Source of the DNA: a virus | Reading direction: 5' to 3' (one strand) | DNA: 45,170 nt | Virus record (IMG/VR): IMGVR_UViG_3300037486_000106 | Span: 1 to 45,170 of that record | In this document: one piece after another, positions 8,589 to 17,137 of the stretch | Position numbering within the stretch: position 1 is the stretch's first letter | Layout: every line of letters starts with the position of its first letter | Program-made: the position numbers and the translations under genes | Notes under the pieces: model-generated | Databases searched by the model: none | Told to the model about the DNA's origin: nothing | The model's input: only the letters and a program-made list of their open reading frames with translations

Positions 8589-8613
8589 TCCTCCAGTAGT
8601 CGTCACTGGAGGA
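8589..8613 (-). promoter_or_regulatory. Hairpin sequestering the capsid gene ribosome binding site
   Basis: On the leftward mRNA, bases 8613-8605 (TCCTCCAGT) pair perfectly with 8597-8589 (ACTGGAGGA) around a seven-base loop. The second arm contains the GGAGG that lies five bases before the capsid ATG. The element fills most of the 35-base gap after the scaffold stop. Translation of the upstream gene could open the stem, linking capsid and scaffold output; this is inference. Confidence 0.6.
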
Positions 8614-8619
8614 GGCTGG

Positions 8620-9723
8620 TTACCTTCCGAAGGACTGCGCCCGTGACTCGTGGAGTTCCTTCTTCAGTTGCTCGAATTCGTTCGGCGCCGCCGCGTTACC
8701 GGTAGCCTTCCTCGACGTCCCTCCGCCACCAGACGCCATCTTGGCGCGATCCCGAGTGTCGGGAGCTGCGGCGGTCGTAGTCTCCTTACGAAGGTGGCGC
8801 GTGGCGGTCCTGTAGGCCGCGTACGCTCCCTTCAAGGTTTCCGGGTCGGACAGCTCGGTCACGATGTCCAGCTTCTTCCACGGCTGTCTGTTCTCTTTCG
8901 AGGACATCCAGTCGATGAAGGTCTGGCGCTCGGTCGCGTCAGCGAGGGGAGCGTACAGCTCATCGGACGCCAGCGACTGCATGGAGCCGTGGAGTCTCTC
9001 GAACCCCGTTGTGCGCGACGTTGTCGCTTCCTGCATCCCGACCCACTCCTTCGTCTCCTGGACCGCCTTGACAAGACCGGCCCCAACCATCCGCATGGTC
9101 TCGAGCTGGTGGGCGATATGAGAAACGAAGCGCGGGTACGCCTCAACGATGTCTGGCTCAAAGGAGCCTGACTCAGCGAGCTTCTTCAGAACCGGCACGT
9201 ACGATCTCTCCACGTTGTCGCCGAAGTCCTTGGGAGTTACCTGGGGACCTTCAGGCTCGGCGGGCTGCTTGGGCACACTGGCCTGCATCTCCCTTACCTT
9301 CGCCTCGAGCTTCTCCTCGAACTCCCGCTTCAGCTCGTTGTAGAGCTTCGCGTTGTGCATCTCCTGGTGGTCACGGGTGATGACCTTCCCGATAAGACCA
9401 GCTTCCTCCAACTGCGCGGCAGTTACTTTCTGCCCACGCAGCGCGCCGTACATCTCCTGATCGGGTACGGTGTACAGCTTGACCTGTGGAGTACCGTCCT
9501 GAACCGGTGGAGTGTCAGCCGGAGTGCCGGGCTCGAAGGTTTCCTTGGCTGAATCGTCTACGGGCTCCGGTGGTTCGGTTTTGGCTTCGCTCTCGAGCGT
9601 AGCTTTCCCGTCACCGTCGTCGTCACGATCCCGCTGGTACCGCGCGCCCTGGAACTCCTTCTGAAACTTCTCGATTTCAGAAGCCGGGTCCTCGGTCGTT
9701 GCCTGTGTTTCAAGGTCAGGCAT
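8620..9723 (-). CDS. Probable scaffolding protein
   Basis: This is a 367-residue, highly charged protein. Residues 1-70 are acidic and low-complexity (E/P/D-rich). A helical coiled-coil centre follows (LYNELKREFEEKLEAKVREM, near 127-146). A long helical middle and a basic, Gly/Ser-rich tail (RAKMASGGGGTSRKATGN) lead to a final helix (FEQLKKELHESRAQ). An acidic N-terminus, a helical core and a basic C-terminal helix placed directly upstream of the major capsid gene are the usual marks of phage scaffolding proteins, which shape the procapsid and leave before packaging. The ribosome site is AAAGGAGAGG. The call rests on composition and position. Confidence 0.7.
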   Translation of the reverse strand: MPDLETQATTEDPASEIEKFQKEFQGARYQRDRDDDGDGKATLESEAKTEPPEPVDDSAKETFEPGTPADTPPVQDGTPQVKLYTVPDQEMYGALRGQKVTAAQLEEAGLIGKVITRDHQEMHNAKLYNELKREFEEKLEAKVREMQASVPKQPAEPEGPQVTPKDFGDNVERSYVPVLKKLAESGSFEPDIVEAYPRFVSHIAHQLETMRMVGAGLVKAVQETKEWVGMQEATTSRTTGFERLHGSMQSLASDELYAPLADATERQTFIDWMSSKENRQPWKKLDIVTELSDPETLKGAYAAYRTATRHLRKETTTAAAPDTRDRAKMASGGGGTSRKATGNAAAPNEFEQLKKELHESRAQSFGR

Positions 9724-9758
9724 TTACCTCTCCTTTCGTGATCCCGCTAGGCAGGTCG

Positions 9759-10118
9759 TCACAGTTGGCCGACAGCGTCGGGTTGGCCGGAATGGCTCCC
9801 GTCTGATTCGGCGTTGATCTCTTCAAGGGCTTCATGGAAGTCCTTTCTCCTGGCCTCATAGTCATCCACAAACGCAAGGTCTGTCAAGAGCTTGTTCATT
9901 TTGGCCTGAAGTTCACCAAGAATGAACACGGCGACGTGGGGCGCGTCCTCCCTTGGGTTGTAGGCCAGCGCGTTCCCCATCTTTTCCTCAACGCCCCGCA
10001 GTAGACCGCGGACGTACGTTGAGTCACTGAGGTTGTTGATGGCTTCGTTGTACGCCGGTTGGTTCTCATCGAACCACCGACGCTCTTCGTTGAGGTACTG
10101 CTCCTGCTCTGGCGTCAC
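9759..10118 (-). CDS. Small acidic helical protein between portal and scaffold
   Basis: This is a 119-residue protein, acidic and mostly helical (EQYLNEERRWFDENQPAYNE..., FVDDYEARRKDFHEALEEIN). No family is recognised. The start is GTG at 10118, overlapping the portal's TGA (GTGA) with a G-rich ribosome site before it, which implies translational coupling to the portal. It is probably a head-assembly accessory protein. Confidence 0.6.
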   Translation of the reverse strand: MTPEQEQYLNEERRWFDENQPAYNEAINNLSDSTYVRGLLRGVEEKMGNALAYNPREDAPHVAVFILGELQAKMNKLLTDLAFVDDYEARRKDFHEALEEINAESDGSHSGQPDAVGQL

Positions 10119-12157
10119 ATTCCCCCCTGCATCGGAACCATGTTACCGGCCTGCACGCCAGAGGCAATCTGCTCAGGACCCATGACCTCGGTGCTACCGG
10201 CGACCATCGGCGGAGGCATCGGCTGGGTCTGGAAGTAGAACTGATCGAAGTAGTCCACCCCCAGGGCGCGCACAAGCTCGTTGAAGATGGCGTGCGGGTT
10301 GAGCGCCCGCCCGTCAGGCATCGGGTTGAGAAGCTGAGGCGCCGTGGACAGCGTCTGCATGATGTTGCCCCACACGGAGGCGTTGCGGGCCGGATCCTTC
10401 GCCATCGTCGGGGTACGCACCAGGTACTCGTACTCGCCCTGGAGGTCCATCCCGCGGATGGCCTCGAACGGAGCGCCACCCATCGACGGCGGACCCATCC
10501 CCATCTGACCACCGAGCTGCTCGACCAGCCGCCCGGTCAGCATCACCATCTCCTTGACGTCAGCGAACTGCTTGATGTTCTCCACCGCGGCCTTCATCGC
10601 AGGCCCAACGAGCTGGCTGTCGATGAGCTGCGCGGTCGTTCCGATGCGGAGCGTCGCTGCGTTCGACAGATTCTCGATCTCGCCGAGCGTCCGCTTCGTC
10701 GGGAGCGGCATGCCGCCGACGCTGTCAGGCGTCGCCGCCAGGCGCTGCGCGCTGTTCAGGAGGTAGTTGTGGAACTCAAGGTGAGATGACGTGATGTTGG
10801 AAAGCTGGAGCTGCGCGTACATCTGGTTGATGCCGAGCCGCCCCGTCTTGTGGAGCGCCTTCCCCTCGCGGGTGAGCCTGATGATCTTCCCAGGCGCCGG
10901 GTTGGCGAAGTCTGCGCGGTTGATCAGGTCATCGTTGATGATGGCTTGGTCGTTCACTGACTTTTTGGTGTTGGTGATGTGAGAGTTGATGAACCAGTTG
11001 TCGGCGCGCTGCATCCCGAGCAGCAACTGGGCGGTGCTCGGCACCCACGGTGCGTGCATGTCGAGGTCGCCGTGCGCCGTGAAGTAGGTGAACGAGTCCC
11101 CGTGGTTCTGCTCGAGCTTGTGAGCCCGAACGATCACGTGCTCGTTGACGACGCTGAACTGCCAGATCTCCTGCTCGGAGGCCGGGCTCAGGCCAAGCTC
11201 TGAGGGGATGATCTTCCACTGGATGTTGGCCATCTCCAGCAGCGGATGCGGGTCCCTGGACTTGTAACCGTAGGTCCCCTCCATCCATCGGCCGTCGTCC
11301 TTCCGTCGCTTGTAGTCCTGGCTGGAAAGTTCGCGGCACCTGTCGACGTTGATGTACGGCCCCTGGCGCCGCTCCAGTCGACCGGCGTCAAGCTCGAGCC
11401 AGTTGACGTAGGCAACGTCTCCGATGTACTCCATGTTGTACCACTGCGCACTCGGAACTGAGTTGTCGAGAATCATGTTGCGCGGATCGATCGTGTTCAC
11501 TCTGTTGCCCTGCGTCCGCACCTGTTCGACGGGGTCGCCTGGGTTGATCCCGCGCATCATCATCTCTTCAGGTGCGTAGATCTTCCAGGCTGGAACGATC
11601 TCGTACGTCTCACGCCACCCCAGCGACCACATGCAGATCCCGTAGCGCTCCACGTCGTAGAGCGCCTGCCAGACCTGGTGTTCGATTCTGGAGTCGCGGC
11701 AGTCTTTGTTCAGACGCGCCTCCATGAGGCGGGCTTTGCGGAACCCATCTGAGCTGTAGCTCTCCAGGTGGGCGAAGGGGTCGGTACCGGTGAGAATGTT
11801 GAAGTTGTGGGCGAGGCGCGTCTGGATGATGTGATAGATCAGCGGGACAGCGACCTGCCCCTTGAACGGCATCTCCTTCTTGGTTGGGTCCTTGGTCTTG
11901 TCTCCGCGCGTGGCAGGAGCCGACAGGTCGAGGTAGAGACGGTTGTACTTGTCGACCTCATCCCAGTCATCGTAGCGCTGGCGGATGTGGCGGTCGGCGT
12001 CGCGGATGATGTCGATCAGCTTGGCGAGGATCTCTCCATGGAGCCCGTTCGGGTTGTCCGCGTCGAGTTTTACATGCAGCGGCTGATCCACCGACTCGAT
12101 GGTCTCGACCTCCAGCCCCTCGTCGTCCGTCCCTTGCGGGATGTCTTGAAACTCCAT
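10115..12157 (-). CDS. Portal protein
   Basis: This is a 680-residue protein. It forms the dodecameric ring at the capsid vertex through which DNA is packaged and ejected. The N-terminal helical segment with DADRHIRQRYDDWDEVDKYNR and the later stretches PFKGQVAVPLIYHIIQTRLA, DRHIRQRYDDW and VVNEHVIVRAHKLEQNHGDS are of the type seen in large podovirus portals. A long helical stem/crown region follows (NTKKSVNDQAIINDDLINRAD; LEFHNYLLNSAQRLAATPDS). The C-terminus is Met/Pro/Gly-rich (QPMPPPMVAGSTEVM), a common feature of portals. Size, gene order (terminase side, portal, scaffold, capsid) and composition agree. The ribosome site is AAGGAG before the ATG at 12157. Confidence 0.82.
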   Translation of the reverse strand: MEFQDIPQGTDDEGLEVETIESVDQPLHVKLDADNPNGLHGEILAKLIDIIRDADRHIRQRYDDWDEVDKYNRLYLDLSAPATRGDKTKDPTKKEMPFKGQVAVPLIYHIIQTRLAHNFNILTGTDPFAHLESYSSDGFRKARLMEARLNKDCRDSRIEHQVWQALYDVERYGICMWSLGWRETYEIVPAWKIYAPEEMMMRGINPGDPVEQVRTQGNRVNTIDPRNMILDNSVPSAQWYNMEYIGDVAYVNWLELDAGRLERRQGPYINVDRCRELSSQDYKRRKDDGRWMEGTYGYKSRDPHPLLEMANIQWKIIPSELGLSPASEQEIWQFSVVNEHVIVRAHKLEQNHGDSFTYFTAHGDLDMHAPWVPSTAQLLLGMQRADNWFINSHITNTKKSVNDQAIINDDLINRADFANPAPGKIIRLTREGKALHKTGRLGINQMYAQLQLSNITSSHLEFHNYLLNSAQRLAATPDSVGGMPLPTKRTLGEIENLSNAATLRIGTTAQLIDSQLVGPAMKAAVENIKQFADVKEMVMLTGRLVEQLGGQMGMGPPSMGGAPFEAIRGMDLQGEYEYLVRTPTMAKDPARNASVWGNIMQTLSTAPQLLNPMPDGRALNPHAIFNELVRALGVDYFDQFYFQTQPMPPPMVAGSTEVMGPEQIASGVQAGNMVPMQGGM

Positions 12158-12166
12158 GAGATCTCC

Positions 12167-13834
12167 TTACGGTGCCGTGTACGCCAGTTCTTTGAGTCGG
12201 ATGTACTGGATGAAGCCGGTCGTCGCGGAGGACATCTGAAAGTTGATTGCGAACATCGGGACGACTTGGTGCCGCCTGCTGCTGTACTCCAGATAGTTCG
12301 CGTTGAGGAACTGCTTCCCTACACCTCCGACGAGATACAGCTTGTGAGTCGCGTCGGCTTCGACGTTGGCTGTGATGTTCCATGACCCAGGAGGGCTGTC
12401 GATGCCATCTGCTCGCGGCCACCAGCGGGCGCGGAACGTCCCGGTGAAGGCTCCGTCAGTCCTGCTTGCCGTGGGGATGAACTGCACCTCATGGAAGTAC
12501 CACTGTCGCGTAACGCCGACTCCTGGAGTGTTGTTCGCCAGCGACGTCGCCAGCGCCCCGGTTGCATCAAGGGCGTGAAGGTAGTACGTCTCGCGCAAGG
12601 TCAGGCTGAAGCAACCCTCGGTAGCTAGCGGACGCATCCCAAGAGAGATGTAGAGCCGATTGTTGCTCTGGTAGAAGTCCTTGGTCAGCACAGTCAGGGA
12701 GATGCCGCCCTTGGCAACGTGTGGGGTGTTGAACTCGTCCAGCAGCGAAGGCAGCACGTAGCAGCGGAAGAGCGACGTGCCGGAGTCGAGCGGTTGGATC
12801 GCGCAGTAGTTCCCGTTAACGAGATCCTCGACAACTGATCCGAACGTCGCATCGTAGGTCGAGCCGTCGAAGATCCCGAGCGTGTTGGACGGCCAAGAAG
12901 TGAGGTTCCCTGGAGTCCAGTCCGTCATGTCGATGTCCACAACGCGCTCTGGGATGTCCACGTCTGGGACGGTCTGCTTGATGATCGCTGGGAAGGAGAC
13001 TGGTGGCGTCTGATTGAAAAGACACTCACCGACCACCGCAGCCTCGTAGTGCATAGCCCAACAGTAGTTGTCCATGTAGCCAGAGTTGCGGCTGTCCACG
13101 TTATCGAGTCCGACAAGCTGGTACATCATGCCTTCGTATCCGGGCCAGAGGATGCGATTCCAGGTCTGCGAGACTTGCGTATCGCTCATGGCAAAGTCGA
13201 AGGCGCGGAACACCGCTCCGTGAGTGAACGCTGGTTGGTTCGCACCGCCAACGTGAGCCTGGATCGCAGAGGTATACTGGTTCCCGATTTTGTCATTCCC
13301 CTCGTTGTACTCAGCAAACCACCGTCGCGAGTGATCCTCGTGTTCTAACACCCCGTCAACGTAGAGACGCACCTGATTGTCGTCGTAGACGACGGTGACG
13401 TGGTGCCACTCTCCGCGAGGGATCAGGTGAGTGAACTCAACGTAGCCGCTGGCAATTGTGATGTTGCGCCCGATGCGCCACGTCCCGGCCCCAGCCCCAG
13501 TGTCCGCGTTATACTGAATGACGATGGCTCCGCTCGTCCCTGACGGCTCGTACACGTAGCGGAGCCCAGGTGTTGCGTACCAGTCCGAACGGACGAACAT
13601 CCAAAACTGGAACGTGCGCCAGCTTCGCGGAGATTGCTGTCCGCCCTGGTATCTGGAGTTGGGGTCCCAAGCATACCCAGTTGCGAGATTTCCGCTCACG
13701 AGCTGCGTGACGGTCGCAGGGTTGTACCACGCTTCCTCGTATGGAACGTCGCTCTCTGGCTCGAGAACACTAAGAAGGCGCGCCCCCGGTCCAGTCAGCG
13801 CCCCCATCCATTCGTGGGCCTGGCGCGTTCGCAT
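12167..13834 (-). CDS. LamG / concanavalin-A-like domain protein in the head module
   Basis: This is a 555-residue protein. Residues about 70-215 have the pattern of a LamG-type jelly roll: WRTFQFWMFVRSD, then GEWHHVTVVYDDNQVRLYVD with the W-H-H-V and V-x-L-Y-V-D-G core at 141-161, then a closing strand near AVFRAFDFAMSDTQV. The remaining 340 residues are beta-rich with unusual amounts of Trp and Tyr and are not recognised. LamG folds bind sugars or act as trimerising surface domains. Its place between a small structural gene and the portal is unusual for an adsorption protein, so it may decorate the capsid. Confidence 0.65.
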   Translation of the reverse strand: MRTRQAHEWMGALTGPGARLLSVLEPESDVPYEEAWYNPATVTQLVSGNLATGYAWDPNSRYQGGQQSPRSWRTFQFWMFVRSDWYATPGLRYVYEPSGTSGAIVIQYNADTGAGAGTWRIGRNITIASGYVEFTHLIPRGEWHHVTVVYDDNQVRLYVDGVLEHEDHSRRWFAEYNEGNDKIGNQYTSAIQAHVGGANQPAFTHGAVFRAFDFAMSDTQVSQTWNRILWPGYEGMMYQLVGLDNVDSRNSGYMDNYCWAMHYEAAVVGECLFNQTPPVSFPAIIKQTVPDVDIPERVVDIDMTDWTPGNLTSWPSNTLGIFDGSTYDATFGSVVEDLVNGNYCAIQPLDSGTSLFRCYVLPSLLDEFNTPHVAKGGISLTVLTKDFYQSNNRLYISLGMRPLATEGCFSLTLRETYYLHALDATGALATSLANNTPGVGVTRQWYFHEVQFIPTASRTDGAFTGTFRARWWPRADGIDSPPGSWNITANVEADATHKLYLVGGVGKQFLNANYLEYSSRRHQVVPMFAINFQMSSATTGFIQYIRLKELAYTAP

Positions 13835-13837
13835 GAG

Positions 13838-14224
13838 TTAGGTTCCGCTGCGGAAGCTGCGGAACTTCCCGGTGACAACGGTTGCGTTCCCAACCTGCAC
13901 CGTGTTGAGAACGGGGAGAATGAACTGCCACCCGCTGAAGTACGACGGGTCAATCCTGGCCGCGTCACTGACCCCGATCGTGATGATGTAGGGCGTTCCA
14001 TCGTCCTTCTTAATCACCTTGGTCGGGAGAACGGTTGGGCTGTCACCGACCTTGAAGGTGACGGACGCCCCCGTTAGCGTGGCATCCGTTTCGATGCCAA
14101 CGAAGTCGTGACCCTCTCGACGCCAGGCCGTGACCGGAGACGCTGCACTGATCGCCACAGACAGCGCCTGCGTTTTGACGTCCGCCTTCTTCTCCGCCTT
14201 GCTCTCCGCTGATCCAGTCGCCAT
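13838..14224 (-). CDS. Small structural protein, unknown
   Basis: This is a 128-residue protein. A Lys/Ala-rich N-terminus (ESKAEKKADVKTQ) is followed by a beta-rich, Ig-like-looking domain (VAISAASPVTAWRREG, GASVTFKVGDS, GTPYIITIGVSDAARI). AGGAGG precedes the ATG, and the gene lies 10 bases downstream of TerL. Small Ig-like proteins in this position often decorate capsids; that role is inferred, and the family is not recognised. Confidence 0.55.
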   Translation of the reverse strand: MATGSAESKAEKKADVKTQALSVAISAASPVTAWRREGHDFVGIETDATLTGASVTFKVGDSPTVLPTKVIKKDDGTPYIITIGVSDAARIDPSYFSGWQFILPVLNTVQVGNATVVTGKFRSFRSGT

Positions 14225-14233
14225 TTGTTCCTC

Positions 14234-15625
14234 CTAGTCCAACTCAAGTCCGAAGAGCCCGTCTGGTTTTGGCGCTTCGTCTTTCAACTGCTTCATCCAC
14301 TGGCGCCTCCGTGCGTTCTCTGGCATCTCGAGCACGGAGTCGTCCTCTCTGGAAATGTAGACGTTCGATACTGGACTGTCAATCGATGCCCAGTACCCAA
14401 TCGCATCTGTGGCGTGCGTAAGCGTCGAGCGCTCGTCGGATGACTCCGTGATCTTCAGCAGGCCGGTGCCCTTCTCGTCCCACTCCACGAACGCGAAGTC
14501 GCGGATGAGCATCTCACAGGTCTCGTCGATGAGCAGCGGCTCCCACTCACCTGTCCCGCGAAGCACCGAGTTCATGGAGTTGACGCGGGACCGGACCATC
14601 GGGTTTGACTTCGGCACGACGATGTCTACATGTGAGGAGTACCCTCGGAACGCCTCGGTGATTGTATCGAAGGAGTTCTGACCAGTCTGGGCAGCCAGAC
14701 CAAGGCCAGTAGCGTCACCGAAAATCTGCACACCGCCAGAGTGATGCGGAAACGCGAGCCTGAAGTCTTGCACCATCTTGGGAATGGACGTCCGTCCAAT
14801 CTGCACGATCTCCGTAAGAACACGAGGTGTCCGCCCGTTGACCTGAATAACAGGCCAGACCATGCAACGGGCGTTGAAGTCGCAGCAGAGCTTGATTGGA
14901 AGTCGGTCACGGTACTCCCCCATGAGGTTCTTGCGCACGTGGAGCGAGCGATGAAAGTCCTCGTAGGCCGGGGAGTTCACCCAATCCACGAACTGCCCCA
15001 TCAGCTCCTGGTCCTTCCAGGCGCCCTTGTACTTGTCTTCAAGTGAGGTGATGAAGTAGTCGGGGAGGAAGATGTTCGAGTGTGACGAGCACTGCGTTAT
15101 CGAGTACTCGGAGCGCTTGTCCTTGACGAACAGGTTGTAGACCCAGTTCATCCCCTTCGGCGTGGTGGTGATCCAGGCCCGGCCGGGGTCAAGCCTGAGC
15201 CGACCGAGCATGATGTCCCACACCAGCTCCGGCATCATCGCCGCCTCGTCCAGGAAGAACCACCCGAGGTTCGGGCCACGCAGCTTCTCGGGGTCGTCGC
15301 CGGAGCGGAAGATGATGTCCGTGCCGTGGACCGTGATCATCCGCATCTCGCTCTTGATCCACTCCTGAACGATCCCGGCCTTGTCGAAGATCTTCATCAG
15401 GGTGTCGAGCGTGGCGTCCATGAGCATCCGGTAGGTGGGCGCAATAACAGCCCCCCGCGAACCGGGGGGCTGTCGAAGAATCTCGAGGACGCCAGCGTAG
15501 GTCTTGCCTGAGCCGACGCCTCCAACGAACGATCGGAACCGCGCCTGGTTGGCCCAAAACTGAGTCTGGGGAACCGTTCCTTCTACCTTGAGTCGTACCT
15601 CAGACTCGGTTGGACGAGAACTCAA
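14234..15625 (-). CDS. terL: Terminase large subunit
   Basis: This is a 463-residue packaging motor with ATPase and nuclease domains. Walker A is GGVGSGKT at 35-42, and Walker B with the catalytic acid is WFFLDEAA at 122-129 (D126, E127). The coupling motif TTTPKG is at 153-158. RNase H-like nuclease acids are D249 (CCDFNAR), D304 (FGDATG) and D407 (THATDAIGYW). Together they place the gene firmly in the terminase large subunit family. The enzyme docks on the portal and translocates and cuts DNA. The ATG overlaps the preceding stop by four bases (ATGA). A run of small zinc-ribbon genes separates it from the small subunit. Confidence 0.95.
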   Translation of the reverse strand: MSSRPTESEVRLKVEGTVPQTQFWANQARFRSFVGGVGSGKTYAGVLEILRQPPGSRGAVIAPTYRMLMDATLDTLMKIFDKAGIVQEWIKSEMRMITVHGTDIIFRSGDDPEKLRGPNLGWFFLDEAAMMPELVWDIMLGRLRLDPGRAWITTTPKGMNWVYNLFVKDKRSEYSITQCSSHSNIFLPDYFITSLEDKYKGAWKDQELMGQFVDWVNSPAYEDFHRSLHVRKNLMGEYRDRLPIKLCCDFNARCMVWPVIQVNGRTPRVLTEIVQIGRTSIPKMVQDFRLAFPHHSGGVQIFGDATGLGLAAQTGQNSFDTITEAFRGYSSHVDIVVPKSNPMVRSRVNSMNSVLRGTGEWEPLLIDETCEMLIRDFAFVEWDEKGTGLLKITESSDERSTLTHATDAIGYWASIDSPVSNVYISREDDSVLEMPENARRRQWMKQLKDEAPKPDGLFGLELD

Positions 15626-15876
15626 TTCATCTTCTCCGCGGTTAGCGAAAGCAGGCTCTTGATCGCCACGAAGTTCCTCGCCATCGTGGAGACCTCCTCC
15701 TGCGTGACGCAGTCACAGTAGGTGTGACGCGTCACCCCATCGTACCAGGTGAGGCGCCCTGGCGCGATCACCTTCCCGCCGCACTTCGCACACTCCACAG
15801 TGGGGGCGTTGGACACGACGAAGAACGGTGTCTCGTCATCTGCGATCTGCGCTTCCATCTGCCCCTGATTGAGCAT
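15622..15876 (-). CDS. Small protein with one C-x2-C zinc-type motif
   Basis: This is an 84-residue protein. CAKCGG at 29-34 and CDC at 54-56 could form a treble-clef or ribbon zinc site, and the C-terminal half is helical (TMARNFVAIKSLLSLTAEKMN). The ATG at 15876 overlaps the preceding TGA (TGATG); a second in-frame Met at residue 7 is possible. It is translationally coupled to TerL downstream. The role is unknown. Confidence 0.6.
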   Translation of the reverse strand: MLNQGQMEAQIADDETPFFVVSNAPTVECAKCGGKVIAPGRLTWYDGVTRHTYCDCVTQEEVSTMARNFVAIKSLLSLTAEKMN

Positions 15877-16133
15877 CAGTCCTCCATGGCCGCGGCGATC
15901 TTCGGGTCGTCCATACCCTTGATGTCACGCAGGTCCTTCACGCAGCCGCTCTTCGGCGTCCACCCTGCGCCCTTGAAGTGTACCACCTTGGCCAGGTTCC
16001 CGATGATCTCGGTCTTGGTCTTCCTCGACCCGCACTCCGGGCAGGCTGGTCGCTTCGGCAGGTCCTTGATGAACTGCCGCCACACGTCGAAGTGGTGACC
16101 GCAGGCCTTACAGGTTCGTTCTTGAATTGCCAT
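15876..16133 (-). CDS. FmdB-type zinc-ribbon protein
   Basis: This is an 85-residue protein. CKACGHHF at 8-15 and CPECGS at 31-36 form a classic zinc ribbon. VVHFKGAGWTPKSG at 49-62 matches the F-K-G-x-G-W tail that follows the ribbon in FmdB-family putative regulators. Members occur singly in many bacteria and phages and have no settled function. The start overlaps the end of the upstream gene by 26 bases. It is one of a run of five C-x2-C proteins. Confidence 0.7.
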   Translation of the reverse strand: MAIQERTCKACGHHFDVWRQFIKDLPKRPACPECGSRKTKTEIIGNLAKVVHFKGAGWTPKSGCVKDLRDIKGMDDPKIAAAMED

Positions 16134-16350
16134 GCTTCACCACCGTGTAGCTCTTCCCGCACCCCGCGCCCCACTCAGTCGGGCACCTGTGGTCATGCGG
16201 ATCTTCAATGTAGATGTCGACCGCCAGCGCGTGCAGGCCGCAGTGCGGGCAGTGCCAGTCGAGGTACCCGTTGCCAATGTCGCGAGCCACAACTTCCGGC
16301 GTGCAGGACCTGACCAGCCGATCCCAGTTGGCGAACTGCGGGGCGAACAT
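16108..16350 (-). CDS. Small zinc-binding-type protein
   Basis: This is an 80-residue protein. CPHCG (about 34-38) and a later C-P...GCGKSY element could bind zinc. The ATG at 16350 overlaps the TGA of the HEXXH gene (TGATG), which fixes the start against a longer frame beginning at 16371. No family is recognised. Confidence 0.6.
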   Translation of the reverse strand: MFAPQFANWDRLVRSCTPEVVARDIGNGYLDWHCPHCGLHALAVDIYIEDPHDHRCPTEWGAGCGKSYTVVKHGNSRTNL

Positions 16351-16838
16351 CAGTTGTCGTCTTCCTCCCACACGCTGATGCCGTGCTCCTCGGAGATCGC
16401 GACCATCCGCTCCTTCACGTCCTCGTGCCCAGGGTAGCTTGCCACCCCGTGGTCACCGTACTTGGTGACCGTGCGCAGCTCGTCGAACAGTTGGACCCAG
16501 GCGCGCCGGTATCCCATGAGTTCCCCCATGATGTCCCCGCCAACATCCTGCAGCACCCCGTGCATCAGGGAGCCGATCGCGTTGACCTGCTCCTCCGTGA
16601 GCCCGAGCGACAGGTGGTGGTCCCAGATGTGGACGACCTCGTGGCACACGGCCGCGGTCTTCGCCTGGTTGTCCTGGTTGTTGTCCACGTAGATGATGCA
16701 CGCCGGGAGATCGACCGCCGCGCTCAACTTCTCCTCGCCGTCATGCAGGTCCCCGACCTCCATCACGGTGTACTCCACCCCGAACACATCAACGGGTCCG
16801 CAGTCCTCGGTGTCGAACAGGTCGAACTCGATGGCCAT
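16350..16838 (-). CDS. HEXXH putative metallopeptidase (IrrE/ImmA-like pattern)
   Basis: This is a 162-residue protein. The core CHEVVHIWDHH contains HEXXH at 66-70 with a further His pair at 74-75. It is preceded by a beta hairpin (ACIIYVDNN) and followed by a helix with EEQVNAIGSLMHGVLQDVG. This strand-helix(HEXXH)-helix layout is that of small phage zinc peptidases related to the IrrE/ImmA N-terminal fold, which cleave regulators. The target is unknown, and it may be a degenerate metal-binding fold. The ATG at 16838 follows GGGGAGG; the open frame extends far upstream, but that part is low-complexity and overlaps other genes. Confidence 0.65.
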   Translation of the reverse strand: MAIEFDLFDTEDCGPVDVFGVEYTVMEVGDLHDGEEKLSAAVDLPACIIYVDNNQDNQAKTAAVCHEVVHIWDHHLSLGLTEEQVNAIGSLMHGVLQDVGGDIMGELMGYRRAWVQLFDELRTVTKYGDHGVASYPGHEDVKERMVAISEEHGISVWEEDDN

Positions 16839-16840
16839 GG

Positions 16841-17137
16841 TCACCTCCCCTGGATGCGCTTGATGAAGCGCGGGTCCACCGCGACCGGAGCGTCCGGCCC
16901 GGTGATCTGCGGGCGCTGCTGGGACTCGGCCACCTTCGCGGCCAGGACGTCCACCGCCCCCATGCTGCGGAACTTGTGGAGGAAGGACGCGGCGTCCAGG
17001 GCCTTCGCGCACTGGGCGCACACGTGGGCGGCGAGCCGCTCCCTCGGGGGACCTCCGCTGATGCCGGTCCCGATCTCCACCGTGAGCATCTCGTCCTCGA
17101 TCGCCGTCTTGCACAGGTCGCAACGAAGCACGATCAT
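16841..17137 (-). CDS. Small protein with two C-x2-C pairs
   Basis: This is a 98-residue protein. CDLC near residue 6 and CAQC near residue 42 are spaced like a zinc ribbon or treble clef around a beta-rich region (LTVEIGTGISGG). The C-terminal part is helical and then Pro-rich. The ATG at 17137 has GGAGGTG before it. No family is recognised. It sits two bases upstream of the HEXXH gene. Confidence 0.6.
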   Translation of the reverse strand: MIVLRCDLCKTAIEDEMLTVEIGTGISGGPPRERLAAHVCAQCAKALDAASFLHKFRSMGAVDVLAAKVAESQQRPQITGPDAPVAVDPRFIKRIQGR

